NCBI RefSeq assembly: GCF_000507245.1
Contig: NC_023035.1
Span: 1,341,501 to 1,405,500, forward strand
From: Salinispira pacifica
GTDB taxonomy: Bacteria; Spirochaetota; Spirochaetia; DSM-27196; Salinispiraceae
DNA: 64,000 bases
Reading direction: 5' to 3'
The notes under the pieces are model-generated. The model did no database searches. It was given only the letters and a program-made list of their open reading frames with translations, and had not been told where the DNA came from. The stretch's first letter is position 1. Each line of letters begins with the position of its first letter. This document shows positions 63,822 through 64,000 of the stretch, in pieces. Both the position numbers and the translations under genes were made by a program.

Positions 63822-64000
63822 ATGAGCACATTTCGTGAAGACTTACGCAATCAGCTGGATGAAATTGAATCCTCCGGCCTATGGAAACATGAATTTACCA
63901 TTACCAGCCCCCAGAATCCCCGCTTTACCCTGCAGGAGGAAGAGGGCGAATATCTGAATTTCTGTGCAAATAATTATCTTGGTTTAAGCGATCATTCCGA
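63822..64000 (+). CDS. kbl: Glycine C-acetyltransferase (2-amino-3-ketobutyrate CoA ligase), start only
   Basis: The first 59 codons are present. They match the start of Kbl/KBL-type PLP enzymes: FREDLRNQLDEIESSGLWKHEFTITSPQNPRF and LNFCANNYLGLSDHS. With threonine dehydrogenase it turns threonine into glycine and acetyl-CoA. TATACT lies at 63796-63801 and AAGGAG is seven bases before the ATG. The gene runs off the right edge. Confidence 0.88.
   Translation, partial: MSTFREDLRNQLDEIESSGLWKHEFTITSPQNPRFTLQEEEGEYLNFCANNYLGLSDHS

Overview
The window looks like a stretch of chromosome from a free-living spirochaete of the Spirochaetaceae (Salinispira/Alkalispirochaeta/Spirochaeta-like), with base composition near half GC. 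The taxonomic clues are the TatT-TatP-TatQM TRAP transporter set known from Treponema, several secreted and cytoplasmic families that I recognise only from spirochaetes, a cobalamin-dependent ribonucleotide reductase, and the rpsB-tsf-frr-uppS-cdsA-rseP cluster. I see no rRNA, prophage, complete insertion sequence or CRISPR array, so the window is mostly ordinary core chromosome with a few unusual loci.

Layout. 0-9.5 kb: secreted or lipoprotein genes, a SanA-like protein, YidD, and the TRAP operon tatT-tatP-tatQM, ending in two alpha/beta hydrolases. 9.6-20.4 kb: metH behind a structured leader, rubredoxin, a PQQ-type sugar dehydrogenase, ilvD with an alanyl-tRNA editing gene, a D-2-hydroxyacid dehydrogenase and a DtxR/MntR regulator. 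20.6-27.9 kb: a membrane sensor without a kinase core, a degenerate J-domain protein, deoD, an exported MsrA, a UspA protein and a VOC protein. 28-30.4 kb: the B12-dependent ribonucleotide reductase with tandem NrdR-type boxes. 30.5-41.8 kb: an SBF-like transporter, a large spirochaetal unknown, a frameshifted glycosyltransferase-like gene, an aldo/keto reductase, a CARF-like/sigma-54 regulator overlapping a seven-TM LuxR-like gene, and a hybrid histidine kinase. 42-46.4 kb: a nitrogen module (NifA-like activator, sigma-54 promoter, amt, glnK). 46.5-51.5 kb: rpsF-ssb-rpsR-(DUF2232-like)-rplI-dnaB-comFB-like. 51.6-60.9 kb, minus strand: rpsB, tsf, frr, uppS, cdsA, rseP and a beta-propeller protein, with maf and a small membrane protein upstream. 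61-64 kb: tRNA-Arg(CCG), a YhcC-type radical SAM gene, an ECF S+T fusion and the start of kbl.

How the genes work together. The nitrogen module is a self-contained circuit: a sigma-54 activator gene next to a perfectly spaced -24/-12 promoter driving the ammonium channel and its PII partner. MetH and the ribonucleotide reductase are both cobalamin-dependent. The 46-60 kb region is the translation, replication and envelope core.

The most interesting observations are: (1) a two-copy family of 133-146 bp elements with conserved 21-bp inverted ends and unrelated interiors; (2) a recurring -10 hexamer placed six bases before an ATG with no Shine-Dalgarno, implying several leaderless genes; (3) a CARF-like domain fused to a sigma-54 AAA+ activator, translationally coupled to a seven-TM protein with a LuxR-like tail; (4) an apparently structured, unassigned RNA leader before metH; (5) a one-base frameshift in a G run in a conserved spirochaetal gene.
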